From JBHENC01 sp046262295 (GTDB lineage: Bacteria > Acidobacteriota > Blastocatellia > Pyrinomonadales > Pyrinomonadaceae): 64,000 bases of DNA. The translations under genes and the position numbers were made by a program. Below the pieces are notes generated by a model, which was not told where the DNA came from, ran no database searches, and saw only the letters and a program-made list of their open reading frames with translations. Positions 1 to 8,823 of this stretch are shown here, in pieces; the first letter of the stretch is position 1, and each line of letters opens with the position of its first letter. Location: positions 372,001-436,000 of the forward strand of contig JBHENC010000003.1 of NCBI GenBank assembly GCA_046262295.1. The letters are read 5' to 3'.

Positions 1-2
1 GC

Positions 3-239
3 CCGGTATACATAGAGGGCAGACTACGCTTGGAAGAATGGTCAGACAAAGAAGGAAAGCCGCGCCATACGCTGGAGGTACACGCGACGGATATGCAGTT
101 TATCGGCGGGCGTGGCGATGATGCGCCACCACCTGCAACATCATCCGCATCGCCCGCAACAGCGGCGTCAACAGGCACTGCGGCTCGCGCGCAGACCACA
201 CCGGAAAATGACTTTGCAGATGACGATATCCCCTTCTAA
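3..239 (+). CDS. ssb: Single-stranded DNA-binding protein SSB, C-terminal part
   Basis: SSB coats single-stranded DNA during replication, recombination and repair and recruits partner proteins through its acidic C-terminal tip. The 5' part lies outside the window; the frame is already open at base 3. The visible start reads PVYIEGRLRLEEWSDKEGK, which matches the end of the OB fold (VYVEGRL..W.DKEG). A low-complexity Ala/Thr/Pro linker follows and the protein ends DDDIPF, the classic SSB tip. An internal TTG at 30 is not the real start because the homologous frame continues upstream. The gene converges on accA across a 60-bp palindrome that begins inside its stop codon. Identification is firm; the missing length cannot be judged. 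Confidence 0.93.
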   Translation, partial: PVYIEGRLRLEEWSDKEGKPRHTLEVHATDMQFIGGRGDDAPPPATSSASPATAASTGTAARAQTTPENDFADDDIPF

Positions 240-297
240 AAAGCGACTGCGGAGCGCTATGTCGGCGCGCCGACATAGCGCTCCGCAGTCGCTTTTT
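238..297. terminator. 60-bp perfect palindrome between convergent ssb and accA
   Basis: The two 30-base arms are exact reverse complements around 267/268, beginning AAAAAGCG and ending CGCTTTTT. Transcribed either way it gives a GC-rich hairpin followed by a T run, so it can act as a bidirectional intrinsic terminator. The right arm is also coding: it holds the accA stop codon (257-259) and the last twelve AccA codons. Confidence 0.8.
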
Positions 298-1114
298 CCC
301 AGTCTCCGAGACGTCGAATTCTAGCATAGCGACGAGCCAGACGGTGCGCCAGCGGCAGCCCCGAGATTTCGTTTAAGGACTGATTCAAGCTGCTGTCGAG
401 CACGCGCGCCGCTTCGTCAAAATTCGTGTGAGCGCCTTCCGGCGGTTCGGTCACGATTACGTCAATGATTCCCTGCTTGTGCAACTCGACGGCCGTTAAG
501 CGCAGGGCGCTTGCGGCGCGCTCGGCATCGGCCGCGCTCTTCCACAAAATGGCCGCACAGCCTTCCGGCGAAATAACGGAATACACGGCATTTTCAAACA
601 TCAGCACGTAATCTCCGACACCTATGCCGAGTGCTCCGCCCGATCCGCCTTCGCCGATAACAGTGACAATCACAGGCACGCGCAGCTTTGCCATTTCGCG
701 TAAGTTATAGGCGATGGCCTCCGCCTGCCCGCGCTCCTCGGCGTCTATGCCCGGATAAGCTCCGGTAGTATCTATGAAGGAGAGGACGGGACGGCCAAAC
801 TTGTCTGCAAGCTTCATTGCGCGTAAGGCCTTGCGATAGCCCTCCGGCTTCGGCATCCCGAAGTTGCGCAGGCGGCGCTGTTTCGTATCACGCCCCTTTT
901 GATGACCGACGACGACCACCGGCAAGCCTTTGTAACGTGCCAGCCCGCAGACCATCGCAGGATCGTCGGCGTAGCGTCTATCGCCGTGCAGCTCCGTGAA
1001 ATCTTCAAAAAGCCTTTCGACGAAATCCAGTGTGTAGGGGCGATCAAGATGACGCGCCAGCTGAACGCGCTCGAGCGCCGTAAGTGATTCCTGTTCTCTT
1101 TTCTGTTCTGCCAC
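257..1114 (-). CDS. accA: Acetyl-CoA carboxylase carboxyltransferase subunit alpha
   Basis: AccA and AccD form the carboxyltransferase that moves CO2 from carboxybiotin to acetyl-CoA, giving malonyl-CoA for fatty acid synthesis. Recognisable segments are QLARHLDRPYTLDFVE near residue 18, GHQKGRDTKQRRLRNFGMP, and the Gly-rich GEGGSGGALGIGVGD that forms the oxyanion region. The protein has 285 residues, against about 315-320 usual, because the N-terminal helix before QLARH is short. An in-frame stop about six codons upstream of the GTG rules out a longer start in this frame. It lies 60 bp downstream of dnaE, the same dnaE-accA order seen in enterobacteria. The last twelve codons (KATAERYVGAPT) lie in the arm of the 60-bp palindrome. 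Confidence 0.95.
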   Translation of the reverse strand: MAEQKREQESLTALERVQLARHLDRPYTLDFVERLFEDFTELHGDRRYADDPAMVCGLARYKGLPVVVVGHQKGRDTKQRRLRNFGMPKPEGYRKALRAMKLADKFGRPVLSFIDTTGAYPGIDAEERGQAEAIAYNLREMAKLRVPVIVTVIGEGGSGGALGIGVGDYVLMFENAVYSVISPEGCAAILWKSAADAERAASALRLTAVELHKQGIIDVIVTEPPEGAHTNFDEAARVLDSSLNQSLNEISGLPLAHRLARRYARIRRLGDWEKATAERYVGAPT

Positions 1115-1174
1115 TTTATGCTCGATGGGAAATCAATCTCTGAACCAATGAAGGCCGATAACATAGCTAAAACA

Positions 1175-4100
1175 TTAGCGATCACGCAAGCGGTTAACCC
1201 ATTCCACATGGCAGCCGTGTTTATGCAAAACGCTTTCGATCTCGGTGCTGCCTTTAATGCGCAGCGCGCCATGTGGCCGCGCACGCACCACGATACCGTT
1301 CTCAAGCGTTAAATCCAGATAAACGTCGCACTCGCCTCGGTGCTCGTCCAAGATACGAAAAAGCTTTTCAACTCCCGCATCGCTGAAATCACTCGTCGTG
1401 GGCACACGTATAATTATAGCACGCGCTTTTCGTTGGATAATTTCGTCTAGCCGTCCCACTTCATCAACGATAACGGAAAACGCTCCGTCGTCCGTCATTT
1501 CAAGTTTGCCGGAAACAAGCACCGGCGCTTCATCTTCGAGTGATCCGCTGTATTTGCTGTATATTTCAGGCCATAGAACGCATTTCACGCCGCCTGCTTG
1601 ATCCTCAAGCCGCAACAGAGCAAAGCGTGCGCCTTTTTTTGTAGTACGAACCTGTAGCGCCGTGATGATTCCGCCAAGACTGACTTTCGTGCCGCTCAGT
1701 TGCGCGCAAAGGCTTTTGGAGCTGATGCCGCCAACTTCCTCCAGAACAGCCTCGTAATCCTCCAGCGGATGGCCGGTGATGTAAAAGCCTATGGCCTCTT
1801 TTTCGTGCGCCAGAAGCACGGCGTGCGTCCAAGGCTGCACATCCGGGATAGTTTCGTGTGCGTGCGCATCGTCGCCGACATCTACGCTACCGAAAAGACC
1901 GCTTTGGCCTTGCAAGTAACTTTTCTGGGTACGGCTACCCTGCGCCAGCGCAGTATCTGCGGCTTTGTGCAAACGCGCCCGCCATAAATGTGTGGGCTGT
2001 TCCGTGTTCAACGAATCAAAAGCCCCCGCACTGACCAAGCTCTCACAAACGCGCTTATTGACGGCTCCCTGTGCAACGCGCTCCGTAAAATCGAACAAAG
2101 ACCGAAAAGCTCCTTTGTGGCGCGCCTCCAGAATGGCGTTGACGCTTGCCTGACCCACGCCTTTAATGGCGGCCAACCCATAGCGGATCGCCCCCTGTAA
2201 CGGAGTAAAGCCTGAACCGCTTTCGTTGACGTCCGGCGGCAAGAGCTTGATGCCCTGACTTCGCAATTCCGAAGTGTACTTAAACACTTTAGCCGTATCC
2301 TGTAGTTCATTCGAGAGCACGGCGGCATAAAAATGTTCTGCAAAATGCGCCTTGAGATAGGCTGTTTGAAACGCCAGATAAGCATAGGCGACGCTATGAC
2401 TTCGGTTGAAGCCATAGTCCGCAAATTGTGCCATCAAAGAGAATATTTGTCGAGCCTTATCCTCCTTAATGTTTTTGTTAACGGCTCCTTCAACGAATTT
2501 TTGCTCATGTAAGGCCATCTCCTCGCGCTTTTTCTTACCCATTGCGCGCCGCATTAAATCGGCTTCGCCGAGGCTGTAACCGCCAAGTTTCTGCGCCAGC
2601 TGCATGATCTGTTCCTGATATACCAGGATGCCGTAAGTATTGCTTAATATCTCTTTCATTTCCGGGACGATGTACCGGACGGTTTTATGGCCGTGATGTC
2701 TTTCAATAAAGTCATCAACCATGCCGCCGTCCAGCGGCCCCGGCCGGTACAAGGCGTTAAGTGCGGCCAGATCCTCCAGCCCGTGAGGTTTCAGTTTACG
2801 GCAAATCTCCTGCATCCCGGTTGATTCAAACTGGAAGACGGCTTCGGTTCGGCCTTCCGCGAAGAGCTGCATGGTCTGCTCGTCATCAAGCTCAATGACG
2901 GCCCAATCCACATCCACATTAAGCGATTGCTTCACAGTTTTTAAGCAATCGCTTATAACGGTTAAAGCGGTGAGCGCCAGAAAATCCATTTTCAGCATCC
3001 CGGTCTTTTCGAGATCGGCCATCGGATACTGCGTAGTCAATTCGTCTTTCGCTGAAACCGTCACCGGAACCAATTCCGGCAAGGGCACGGGAGAGATCAC
3101 GACGCCCGCCGCATGTACCGAAGCGTGCCGCGCACAGCCTTCCAAACGCCTTGCTAAATCTATCAACTCCTTCACTTGCGCGCTGCTTTCGATTGCCGCG
3201 CGCAATTCCGGCACCTGCTCTATGGCCTGCGTGAGACTGACATTGCGGCCGCGCACGGGCGGCGGCACCATCTTCGCAATACGGTCAACTTCGGCATACG
3301 GCATATCCAAAGCTCGCCCGACATCCTTGATGGCGGCTTTGGAGGCCATCGTCCCGAAGGTGATAATCTGACAGACGGAATCGCGGCCGTACAGATTGGC
3401 GACGTGATTAATGACGTCGCCGCGCCCGCGCACGCAAAAATCAATATCAATATCCGGCATCGAAACACGTTCGGGATTCAGGAATCGCTCGAAGAGTAGA
3501 TCATAGTGCAAAGGGTCTACGTCCGTAATCTCCAGACAGTAGGCGACGAGCGAGCCTGCGGCAGAGCCACGCCCGGGACCTACCGGTATCGAATTCTCTT
3601 TGGCATAGCGTATAAAGTCCCAGACGATCAAGAAATATCCGGCGAAGCCCATCTGCTTAATCATCGCAATTTCGCTTGACAGGCGCGCTTGGTATTCGCC
3701 CACTGAATGGCGCAAACATCCCTTTGATAGTTGCCTGTCCCAGACGGATTGGCGGCGCTGCTCGTAACCGTCCCTCACCACTTTTTCAAAATATTCGTCA
3801 GCGGTCAGGTCTGCGAAAGAGGCTGGAATAGGATAGTTGGGAACATGGTTAACGCCGCTCGGAAGCGTCAGTTCGCATCTCTCCGCAATCTCCAGCGTGC
3901 GATGCAAAACTTCCGGTATCTCACCGAAGAGTTGCCACATCTCTTCGGGCGAGCGCACGTAATAATAAGGCGAGCCGTAGCGCAGACGGTTGGTGTCCGA
4001 AACGGTTTTTCCCGTACCTATGCACAGCAACACGTCGTGCGCGCGCGCATCTTCAGGCATTAAATAGTGCGCGTCGTTGGTCGCAACCAACGGTATCCCG

Positions 4101-4708
4101 GTGCGCTTGGAAAGTTCCAAGAGCGGTTTGCGTATACGGTTTTGCGGCTCCAGCCCGTGATCCTGTATCTCCAGAAAATAATTGCCTTTGCCTAAAATTT
4201 CCTGAAATTCAAAAGCTTCCGCCATCGCTTCGTCAAAGCGGTCGCGTACAAGTAGCGCCGAAGGGACACCCGACAAACACGCCGAAAGACCGATTAACCC
4301 CTCGCTATGTTCTCGCAGAATTTCCTTGTCAAGGCGCGGTTTGTAGTAAAACCCTTCCGTGTACGCCCTCGAAGTTAAACGCGCCAGATTCTGATAGCCT
4401 TTTAAGTTCTGCGCGAGGAGGATCAAATGATAGTTCGCCTTCTCTCCGGCGACAGCAGGCGTGCCGCCACGATCTTTGCGGTTCCCGCGCGTAATGTACA
4501 CTTCGCATCCGATGATGGGCTTAACATTCTGTGCTTTCATGGCGTTATAAAAAGATATCGCGCCATACATATTGCCGTGATCGGTGATCGCACAGGCGCG
4601 CATTCCAAGCTCTGGGATGCGCTTTGACAGAGGCTTTATCTGGGTTGCGCCGTCAAGCAGGCTGAAATCCGTGTGCAGATGTAAATGGACGAACTCTTTT
4701 TCGCTCAT
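1175..4708 (-). CDS. dnaE: DNA polymerase III subunit alpha
   Basis: This is the catalytic polymerase subunit of the replicative holoenzyme. The N-terminal PHP domain begins EFVHLHLHTDFSLLDGA. The polymerase palm carries PDIDIDF near residue 420 with two catalytic Asp residues, and a third acidic residue is likely in KMDFLAL near residue 574. Finger sequences such as YRPGPLDGGMV and the R-S-H-S-V-A-Y-A-Y segment follow, then helix-hairpin-helix and OB-fold regions (SLGGIITALQV). Length from the ATG at 4708 is 1177 residues, normal for DnaE1. The frame stays open to a TTG at 4786, but those 26 residues precede the conserved PHP start and look spurious. It is probably cotranscribed with accA. 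No PolC-type exonuclease insertion is seen. Confidence 0.97.
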   Translation of the reverse strand: MSEKEFVHLHLHTDFSLLDGATQIKPLSKRIPELGMRACAITDHGNMYGAISFYNAMKAQNVKPIIGCEVYITRGNRKDRGGTPAVAGEKANYHLILLAQNLKGYQNLARLTSRAYTEGFYYKPRLDKEILREHSEGLIGLSACLSGVPSALLVRDRFDEAMAEAFEFQEILGKGNYFLEIQDHGLEPQNRIRKPLLELSKRTGIPLVATNDAHYLMPEDARAHDVLLCIGTGKTVSDTNRLRYGSPYYYVRSPEEMWQLFGEIPEVLHRTLEIAERCELTLPSGVNHVPNYPIPASFADLTADEYFEKVVRDGYEQRRQSVWDRQLSKGCLRHSVGEYQARLSSEIAMIKQMGFAGYFLIVWDFIRYAKENSIPVGPGRGSAAGSLVAYCLEITDVDPLHYDLLFERFLNPERVSMPDIDIDFCVRGRGDVINHVANLYGRDSVCQIITFGTMASKAAIKDVGRALDMPYAEVDRIAKMVPPPVRGRNVSLTQAIEQVPELRAAIESSAQVKELIDLARRLEGCARHASVHAAGVVISPVPLPELVPVTVSAKDELTTQYPMADLEKTGMLKMDFLALTALTVISDCLKTVKQSLNVDVDWAVIELDDEQTMQLFAEGRTEAVFQFESTGMQEICRKLKPHGLEDLAALNALYRPGPLDGGMVDDFIERHHGHKTVRYIVPEMKEILSNTYGILVYQEQIMQLAQKLGGYSLGEADLMRRAMGKKKREEMALHEQKFVEGAVNKNIKEDKARQIFSLMAQFADYGFNRSHSVAYAYLAFQTAYLKAHFAEHFYAAVLSNELQDTAKVFKYTSELRSQGIKLLPPDVNESGSGFTPLQGAIRYGLAAIKGVGQASVNAILEARHKGAFRSLFDFTERVAQGAVNKRVCESLVSAGAFDSLNTEQPTHLWRARLHKAADTALAQGSRTQKSYLQGQSGLFGSVDVGDDAHAHETIPDVQPWTHAVLLAHEKEAIGFYITGHPLEDYEAVLEEVGGISSKSLCAQLSGTKVSLGGIITALQVRTTKKGARFALLRLEDQAGGVKCVLWPEIYSKYSGSLEDEAPVLVSGKLEMTDDGAFSVIVDEVGRLDEIIQRKARAIIIRVPTTSDFSDAGVEKLFRILDEHRGECDVYLDLTLENGIVVRARPHGALRIKGSTEIESVLHKHGCHVEWVNRLRDR

Positions 4709-4941
4709 AAAAGGCAGTGCAAATCGCTGTGAAGCGTTGGTCTTGTTTAGACATAGTGAAAGCCGTGTCTTTGCGTTACCGGACAAAGCACTATATCACG
4801 TATTATTGGGGAAAGGCGCGCCCAACATATTGATGAACCACGGAAGCGATCCCCGTAGAGCTTTTGCTTCAAAAATTTTCCCGCTAAGGCATCATAAAAT
4901 ACTTGAAAGGTGATTTAGAGCGGCAAGAAAAGCGTTTGGCG

Positions 4942-6498
4942 CTATTCCCACTCGATGGTGCTGGGCGGCTTGGAGCTGATATCGTAAACTACCCGATTGA
5001 TGCCGCGTACCTCTGAGATTAAGCGCGACGAAACGCGCGCCAGCATATCATGAGGCAAACGCGCCCAGTCCGCCGTCATGCCGTCCGTGCTGGTCACGGC
5101 GCGTATGGCGAGCACACGCTCATAAGTCCGCTCGTCGCCCATCACCCCGACGGTGGAAAGAGGTAACAGCACAGGGAAAGCCTGCCAGACCGCATCATAT
5201 AGATTAGCTTTACGTAACTCTTCATCCAGAATCCGATCAGCGGCTTGCAACAATTGCACACGTTCGTGCGTTACTTCACCTAGGATACGCACGGCGAGGC
5301 CGGGTCCCGGGAACGGATGCCGTTTGAGAATCTCTTCCGGCACTCCTAGCTCACGCCCGATTAGCCTTACTTCATCTTTGAACAATTCTCGTAGAGGTTC
5401 GATTAATTGTAACTTCATGGCCTCCGGCAGGCCGCCTACATTGTGATGGCTTTTAATGACGGCAGAAGGCCCGCGTACCGACACCGATTCAATCACATCA
5501 GGGTAAAGCGTTCCCTGAACCAGATACTTTACTTCACCCTGCCGCGCCGCTTCTTCATCAAACACTTCAATAAATTCGCGCCCGATAATCTTCCGCTTTA
5601 ACTCAGGATCAACCACTTCACGTAAAACATTAAGAAATCTTTCTCCCGCCCGCACGCCTCGAACATTCAACTCCATCCGCTGGCTAAATAAAGATAGAGT
5701 GAGATCATACTCACCTTCTCTCAAAAGGCCGTTATCAACGAAAACACACGTTTGCCGGAGGCCTATCGCTTTATGCACGAGAGCGGCAGCCACTGTTGAA
5801 TCCACGCCGCCCGATAATCCGCACACGACTTTGTCACGCTCCCCGACCCTTTCACGGATCAACCGCACCTGCTCTTCGATCACCGTCGTGGGAGACCAAT
5901 CGCCCAGACAGCCACACACATCAAATAAGAAGTTCTTGAGAATCTGCGCACCGAAAGCCGTATGCGCCACTTCCGGGTGAAATTGTAAGCCGAATATGCG
6001 TTTGCTTAAATTCTCAATACCATTAAGCGCACCGTCGGTTAAGGCCGTTAAGCGGAACCCCGGCGGCATCAGCGCGACATGGTCGCCATGACTCATCCAG
6101 ACATCTATAGTCTCCGGCAATCCCTTAAATAAGGGGCTTGAAGATTCCACCACTTTCAACTGCGCAAAACCGTACTCGCGCCGTAAGGAAGACTGAACCG
6201 CCCCGCCCAACATCTCTGCCAGCACCTGTAGGCCGTAACAGATTCCCAGTACGGGGCAATTGAGGGACTCAAGGAATCCGGCAGGTGGGCGGGGCGCACC
6301 CGCCGCGTACACGGAAGCGGGGCCGCCGGATAAGATCAATCCTTTGGGAGCGCGTGCGAGAATCTCTTCGGTCGCCGCATAAAACGGGAGTATTTCGCAA
6401 TAAACACCCGCTTCACGAATACGTCGCGCAATCAATTGTGTGTATTGCGAGCCGAAATCTAAGACTAAAACGACTTCATGCGCTGGTTTATCGTTCAA
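4942..6498 (-). CDS. guaA: GMP synthase (glutamine-hydrolysing)
   Basis: GuaA converts XMP to GMP with ATP and glutamine. The N-terminal class I glutamine amidotransferase domain begins VLVLDFGSQYTQLIARR, with catalytic Cys87 in GICYGLQ and the His/Glu pair in GLQFHPEV. The ATP-pyrophosphatase domain has the P-loop SGGVDSTVA near residue 230. The C-terminal dimerisation domain ends PPSTIEWE, the usual GuaA terminus. At 518 residues it is full length. It is upstream of dnaE on the same strand but separated by 233 bp without a clear gene, so it may be its own unit. A sigma-70-like promoter lies about 65-95 bp upstream of the start. Confidence 0.98.
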   Translation of the reverse strand: MNDKPAHEVVLVLDFGSQYTQLIARRIREAGVYCEILPFYAATEEILARAPKGLILSGGPASVYAAGAPRPPAGFLESLNCPVLGICYGLQVLAEMLGGAVQSSLRREYGFAQLKVVESSSPLFKGLPETIDVWMSHGDHVALMPPGFRLTALTDGALNGIENLSKRIFGLQFHPEVAHTAFGAQILKNFLFDVCGCLGDWSPTTVIEEQVRLIRERVGERDKVVCGLSGGVDSTVAAALVHKAIGLRQTCVFVDNGLLREGEYDLTLSLFSQRMELNVRGVRAGERFLNVLREVVDPELKRKIIGREFIEVFDEEAARQGEVKYLVQGTLYPDVIESVSVRGPSAVIKSHHNVGGLPEAMKLQLIEPLRELFKDEVRLIGRELGVPEEILKRHPFPGPGLAVRILGEVTHERVQLLQAADRILDEELRKANLYDAVWQAFPVLLPLSTVGVMGDERTYERVLAIRAVTSTDGMTADWARLPHDMLARVSSRLISEVRGINRVVYDISSKPPSTIEWE

Positions 6499-6562
6499 AA
6501 AGAAAACCTCCCGACTTTATACGGCGTCTGACTTTCGAGTAAACTTTTACGAATAAGTGTGG

Positions 6563-6592
6563 ATTATACTTCTGTGCAAGCTGTTACGACAA
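6563..6592 (-). promoter_or_regulatory. Likely sigma-70 promoter of guaA
   Basis: On the minus strand a perfect TATAAT (6568-6563) follows TTGTCG (6592-6587, four of six matches to TTGACA) with an 18-bp spacer. It points at guaA, whose ATG is about 57 bases downstream of the expected start site. Confidence 0.5.
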
Positions 6593-6646
6593 ATTAGTGG
6601 ATAGTTAAAAGCGGCCAAAGCATCCGAAGGCCGCGAGGAAGCGACC

Positions 6647-7885
6647 TTGTTTCATTATTTTTGTCCGAAAAATACCGTTACCCGGCCCGCAGATGATCGA
6701 AGAGGGACGCGCAGATGGCGCGCGTCTTGCGGTATTTGCTTGCTTGTTGCATTGGCTTGCGCGAGCCATGTACGATTATTCGCCAAGTTACCGGAGATCG
6801 CTTTCGCCCGTTCCCGTAGTGAGGAACTAGCGTTATCCCAGCCGCTTGTGCAGCGTTGGTTATACGCTTCGGAAGCGACTGTTAATTTAACTCCGACCGC
6901 TTTTGCAGACCGAATCTACTTGCCGCTCGCATCGGGCGCGCTTATCGCTCTGCGCGCCTCCGACGGGCAAATGTTCTGGAGATCGGAGATCGGAGGCGAG
7001 ATATCTGCCGCTCCCGTTGCCGACGAAGATGGCGTTTACACGGCATCAACAACCCTCGAAACTGCCCGGAGGACATCCGAGCGACATCAACAACAACAGG
7101 CAGGCGCGCTACACTCTCTAGGGCGCGAAGGGGGCGTCACGCTGTGGAGGCGCACATTAACAGCTCCACTGCGCGGTGCACTCGCGCTTAACCAAACAAC
7201 CGTCTTTGGAGGCTCCGACGACGGGCGCATCTATGCCTTCCGAAAGAAGACCGGCGAGACTTTATGGAGCGCGCAGTTCCCTGCCGGGTTTAACTTTCGC
7301 CCGCTCTTGATAAATTCACATCTGTATGCGGGCAGCGAAGATGGAAATTTTACGGCACTCGATCAAGCGACGGGCAAAGTTCTCTGGCGTTATCGGACGC
7401 GGGGCGCGGTACGGGGCGAAGCGGTGGCGGTTGACGGCGTCGTGTACTTCGGATCGCTGGACGGTTATGTCTATGCGCTCGGAGCGGAAGATGGCCGGTT
7501 GCGCTGGCGCGCGCGCACGGGTGCGGGAGTTCAGGCCGTCGCCAGTGCCGAAAACGGCTTGCTGGTGCCGTCGCTGGATAATTTCGTGTACCTGCTTTCC
7601 TACACGCGCGGCGACCGTTTGTGGAAGCACCAGTTGGCGGGCAGACTTGCCGCTATGCCTTTGGCGACATCGGACGGCGTGCTCTTCACACCGCTGTCCG
7701 GCAACACAGGCATCGTTCTCGATTTGCGCGACGGACGGCAACTCAATTCCCTACCGCTCGGCGAGGACAACAGTATGGCGGCAGCACCTATCATGGCCGC
7801 CAATATGCTGCTCATCACGACGCGGCATGGCTTGCTGGCGTTCTCGCGCGCCGCCGTTTCCGCCGCGCATCCTGAGGCTAAATAG
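6647..7885 (+). CDS. Exported PQQ-like beta-propeller repeat protein
   Basis: A 412-residue protein built of PQQ/WD-like blades with recurring motifs: G.L.AL.A.DG...WR, GRIYAFRKKTGETLWS, GNFTALDQATGKVLWR, GYVYALGAEDGRLRWR. This layout is shared by BamB and by PQQ-dependent dehydrogenases. A hydrophobic stretch (residues about 28-45) near the N terminus suggests a membrane anchor or long signal peptide, placing the propeller outside the cytoplasm. The TTG start is chosen because GAGGAA stands seven bases upstream and no better start lies nearby. It is divergent from guaA and converges on pssA with a 35-bp gap. It could be an envelope scaffold of BamB type, but nothing fixes a substrate, and no lipobox is evident. 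Confidence 0.8.
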   Translation: MFHYFCPKNTVTRPADDRRGTRRWRASCGICLLVALACASHVRLFAKLPEIAFARSRSEELALSQPLVQRWLYASEATVNLTPTAFADRIYLPLASGALIALRASDGQMFWRSEIGGEISAAPVADEDGVYTASTTLETARRTSERHQQQQAGALHSLGREGGVTLWRRTLTAPLRGALALNQTTVFGGSDDGRIYAFRKKTGETLWSAQFPAGFNFRPLLINSHLYAGSEDGNFTALDQATGKVLWRYRTRGAVRGEAVAVDGVVYFGSLDGYVYALGAEDGRLRWRARTGAGVQAVASAENGLLVPSLDNFVYLLSYTRGDRLWKHQLAGRLAAMPLATSDGVLFTPLSGNTGIVLDLRDGRQLNSLPLGEDNSMAAAPIMAANMLLITTRHGLLAFSRAAVSAAHPEAK

Positions 7886-7920
7886 AGCTTGCGCCTGTTT
7901 GAATCTGATCGTTGCGAAAA

Positions 7921-8823
7921 TTAGTCGGTAGGGGGACGCCTGCGAAAAAGCGAAGCGAAGCGGGACAGCAAGCCGTGAAGTACGTAGATAATGGCGAGCG
8001 AAAGCAGGACGTGGCGCGAAAAAAGCCAGATCAGCATACCGATGGAAGCGACCAGCAAAATTATCATCGGCGTGCCGCGTTTGCCGGTTCCGATTGACTT
8101 AAAACTCGTATAGCGCAGGTTGCTGACCATCAATGCGCCGAGACAGCCCGCCAGCGCCATCAACAGGCTGCTGTACATTTCTGCATAACGCGATTCGTAA
8201 GCGATTAAGGGCAGCGGAGCGAAATGAACAATCGCGGCGATAAGCAGGGCGGCGGCGGGAATCGGCAAGCCTACGAAACTTTTCTTGTCCAGCTTCGGAG
8301 TGCCTTCGGCGAGGACACGCGGGCGCGTCGCCTGTACGTTAAAGCGCGCGAGACGAAACGCGCCGCAAATCAAATACATAAACGAAAGAAACCAGCCCAG
8401 TTTGTGCGCGTTGCTTCCGTCCTTTAAGGCCGAACCGTATCCCCACGCATATGCCAGCACTGCGGGTGCGATGCCGAAGGTCAGCACGTCTGCGAGCGAA
8501 TCGAGTTGCACACCGAGTTCGGTCGTTGTCTTCGTCATACGCGCGATGCGTCCGTCCAGCGCATCGAAGAGGAAAGCCCAGCCGATGGCGTGCGCGGCAT
8601 TGTCGAAATGCACGGCGGCACGCTCAAAATCCGATGTGCTGCCCAGTCCGACAAATTGAAAGCCGCGCAAGGCCGCCATCACCGCGTAGAAACCCATGCC
8701 GATGTTGGCGGCGGTGAACGCGGAGGGGATCACGTACAAGCCTTTTCGCAGTCCCCTGCGATTCGCGGTTGTCGGGTCAACGGTCAAGTCGTCGGCCTTT
8801 AACTGCGGTGTGGTGACGCTCAA
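7921..8823 (-). CDS. pssA: CDP-diacylglycerol--serine O-phosphatidyltransferase
   Basis: PssA makes phosphatidylserine from CDP-diacylglycerol and serine in the membrane. The CDP-alcohol phosphotransferase signature is intact: DALDGRIARM, then GVQLDSLADVLTFGIAP (D..DG..AR........G...D...D). Several hydrophobic helices flank it and the length of 300 residues suits the family. The start is placed at the TTG at 8823, which overlaps the psd stop codon as TTGA, with GGGAG seven bases upstream; a longer frame up to 8880 would overlap psd and adds only an Arg-rich tail. With psd directly upstream this is a two-step phosphatidylethanolamine operon, probably translationally coupled. Confidence 0.94.
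   Translation of the reverse strand: MSVTTPQLKADDLTVDPTTANRRGLRKGLYVIPSAFTAANIGMGFYAVMAALRGFQFVGLGSTSDFERAAVHFDNAAHAIGWAFLFDALDGRIARMTKTTTELGVQLDSLADVLTFGIAPAVLAYAWGYGSALKDGSNAHKLGWFLSFMYLICGAFRLARFNVQATRPRVLAEGTPKLDKKSFVGLPIPAAALLIAAIVHFAPLPLIAYESRYAEMYSSLLMALAGCLGALMVSNLRYTSFKSIGTGKRGTPMIILLVASIGMLIWLFSRHVLLSLAIIYVLHGLLSRFASLFRRRPPTD

Noticed and set aside
100..327. Overlapping ORFs on both strands at the ssb-accA junction with the same translated tail
   Set aside because: They mirror each other only because the 60-bp palindrome reads the same on both strands; no family match and they overlap real genes.
2871..3371. 166-codon open frame opposite dnaE
   Set aside because: Antisense to a conserved polymerase region, no ribosome site or protein family features; a GC-rich shadow.
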